This document shows, piece after piece, positions 4,567 to 5,791 of a DNA stretch of 5,791 bases. A program made the translations under genes and the position numbers. The notes beneath the pieces are model-generated. The model did no database searches. It was not told where the DNA came from and was given only the letters and a program-made list of their open reading frames with translations. The stretch's first letter is position 1. Each line of letters begins with the position of its first letter. This DNA comes from Bacillota bacterium (GTDB lineage Bacteria; Bacillota; Bacilli; Bacillales_B; DSM-18226), in assembly GCA_021821235.1 (NCBI GenBank), contig JAKACS010000240.1, positions 1 through 5,791 on the forward strand. Reading direction: 5' to 3'.

Positions 4567-5791
4567 AATAAATTGAAGTAGTTGATTTTGACGTGTTCTC
4601 AATGATTTCCTTTACACGATGCAAGAAGTGGCCGCAAACAATGCCGTCTAAAATACGGTGGTCAAGCGACATGCACAAATTCACCATATCACGAATGGCA
4701 ATCATGTTATTGTTGATTACGACCGGCCGCTTTACAATCGATTCAACTTGGAGAATGGCTGCTTGCGGGTAGTTGATGATCCCCATTGATTGGACAGAGC
4801 CAAAAGTGCCGGTGTTGTTGACGGTGAATGTGCCCCCCTGCATGTCTTCGGCCTTTAGCTTCCCTGTCCGAACCTTTGCGGCAAGCTCGGTGATTTCACG
4901 GGCAATGCCCTTAATTGATTTTTCATCGGCATTTTTAATCACTGGGACAAAGAGAGCTTCTTCTGTTCCCACGGCAATCGAAATATTAATGTCTTTTTTC
5001 TGGATTATTTTATCGCCAGCCCACATCGAGTTAATTTGCGGGTATTCCCTTAATGCCTGTGCAGCTGCTTTAACAAAGAAAGAGAAGAAAGTGAGATTGT
5101 AGCCTTCTTTTTTCTTAAATTCATCTTTTAGGGAATTACGATATTCGACAAGATTGGTTGCATCCACTTCAATCATCGTCCAGGCATGCGGTGCTTCATG
5201 TTTGCTGCGCAGCATGTTTGCTGCAATTACTTTGCGAACACCCGTAACAGGGATTTCAATATCGCCAGCTGCAATCGGAATGCTTAGAGCTGGTTCCTCT
5301 TGTTTCGAAGAGACTGCTGTTTGTTCAACCGTATTCGGTTGTTGGCTATCCTCTTGCTTTGGCGTTTCATCCTGTACTGCATTTGGTAAATTGCCCGATT
5401 CAATCAAGCGCAAAAGGTCTTTCCGCGTAATCCGGCCGCCAGCCCCTGTCCCTTTTACTTGATTCAAATCGATGGCGTGCTCTTGGGAAATTTTCAAGAC
5501 CGCAGGGGAGTACCGGGCTTTACCGTTCTGATTGGTAGCCGCATCCTCTGTCCCCGCTGCAGCTGGCTTCTCTGGATGACCAGCAGTCTCAGATACTTCA
5601 TCCTCTGTCCCCTCAACTTCAATGGAACAGATGATTTCCCCTACTGCCAATGTATCTCCTTCATTAGCAATCAATTCCTTAATTACTCCTGTAAAAGAGG
5701 AAGGGACTTCGGCATTTACTTTGTCAGTCATAACCTCCGCCAATGGATCATATTTATTAACTTTATCGCCGACGGATACAAGCCAAGTGCT
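4565..5791 (-). CDS. bkdB: Lipoamide acyltransferase (E2) of branched-chain 2-oxoacid dehydrogenase, 5' end cut by right edge
   Basis: Core subunit of the cytoplasmic branched-chain keto acid dehydrogenase complex. Its lipoyl arm accepts acyl groups from E1 and passes them to CoA, forming isobutyryl-, isovaleryl- and 2-methylbutyryl-CoA. The window shows 408 residues; about the first 20 (through the usual LGESVTEGTIS) are missing. The frame stays open upstream of a TTG at 5743, so that codon is internal (YDPLAEVMTDK), not the start. Domains: lipoyl, with Lys24 of the visible chain in MTDKVNAEVPS; Ala/Glu/Pro-rich linker (about 62-91); E1/E3-binding domain (92-131, with ARYSPAVLKIS and GTGAGGRITRKDLLRLI); second linker (132-176); catalytic domain (177-408) with the DHRxxDG active-site motif as DHRILDG (377-383, His378). 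Motif wording such as PHAWTMIEVDATN and FTVNNTGTFGSVQSMGIINY is very close to Bacillus BkdB, favouring it over the pyruvate or 2-oxoglutarate E2. The TAA stop touches the terminator, consistent with this being the last gene of the bkd operon. Confidence 0.95.
   Translation of the reverse strand, partial: STWLVSVGDKVNKYDPLAEVMTDKVNAEVPSSFTGVIKELIANEGDTLAVGEIICSIEVEGTEDEVSETAGHPEKPAAAGTEDAATNQNGKARYSPAVLKISQEHAIDLNQVKGTGAGGRITRKDLLRLIESGNLPNAVQDETPKQEDSQQPNTVEQTAVSSKQEEPALSIPIAAGDIEIPVTGVRKVIAANMLRSKHEAPHAWTMIEVDATNLVEYRNSLKDEFKKKEGYNLTFFSFFVKAAAQALREYPQINSMWAGDKIIQKKDINISIAVGTEEALFVPVIKNADEKSIKGIAREITELAAKVRTGKLKAEDMQGGTFTVNNTGTFGSVQSMGIINYPQAAILQVESIVKRPVVINNNMIAIRDMVNLCMSLDHRILDGIVCGHFLHRVKEIIENTSKSTTSIY

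Noticed and set aside
4773..5462. Open plus-strand frames opposite bkdB, and 4270-4488 opposite the GNAT gene
   Set aside because: They are shadows of well-supported genes on the other strand; their sequences show no domain or credible start signal.
5741..5743. TTG as start codon of the E2 gene
   Set aside because: The frame continues upstream to the window edge with STWLVSVGDKVNKYDP, the expected beginning of a lipoyl domain, so the gene is merely cut by the window.

Overview
The window looks like a chromosomal segment of a Bacillaceae bacterium (Bacillus or a close relative). The evidence is the near-textbook Bacillus-type BkdB at the right end, a Bacillus-type small methylmalonyl-CoA mutase subunit at the left end, strong AGGAGG-like ribosome binding sites, and moderate-to-low GC. 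No RNA gene, CRISPR array, insertion sequence or transposase was seen.

Layout, left to right: (1) 1-1105, minus strand: the N-terminal 368 residues of MutA, running off the left edge, with a likely sigma-A promoter at 1160-1188. (2) 1335-1829, plus strand: a low-GC gene for a small secreted protein of unknown function, starting at GTG. Its AT-rich leader carries a perfect 14-bp palindrome. (3) 1843-2436, minus strand: a P-loop nucleoside-kinase-like protein (uridine kinase/phosphoribulokinase superfamily). It is translationally coupled by an ATGA overlap to (4) 2433-3956, minus strand: a MocR-type regulator (GntR helix-turn-helix plus a PLP aminotransferase-like domain). The 3' end of the regulator gene is an expanded 18-bp tandem repeat, and the last copy supplies the ribosome binding site of the kinase. 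(5) 3957-4049: a compact intergenic region between divergent genes, with an inverted CTGGTA pair that overlaps an extended -10 on each strand. (6) 4050-4481, plus strand: a GNAT acetyltransferase. (7) 4520-4566: a hairpin flanked by A and T tracts, a terminator readable on both strands. (8) 4565-5791, minus strand: BkdB, the E2 lipoamide acyltransferase of the branched-chain 2-oxoacid dehydrogenase, missing about its first 20 residues at the right edge.

Functionally the two ends belong together. Branched-chain keto acid dehydrogenase converts keto acids from valine and isoleucine to acyl-CoAs that feed propionyl-CoA, and methylmalonyl-CoA mutase takes that carbon to succinyl-CoA. Between them lies a block unrelated to this pathway on present evidence: a divergent MocR/GNAT pair with a kinase attached, and an AT-rich orphan secreted protein gene. 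The MocR regulator probably controls its own operon and the acetyltransferase through the shared intergenic region. The points most worth a second look are that promoter/operator layout, the repeat-built C-terminus that doubles as a ribosome binding site, and the orphan secreted protein.
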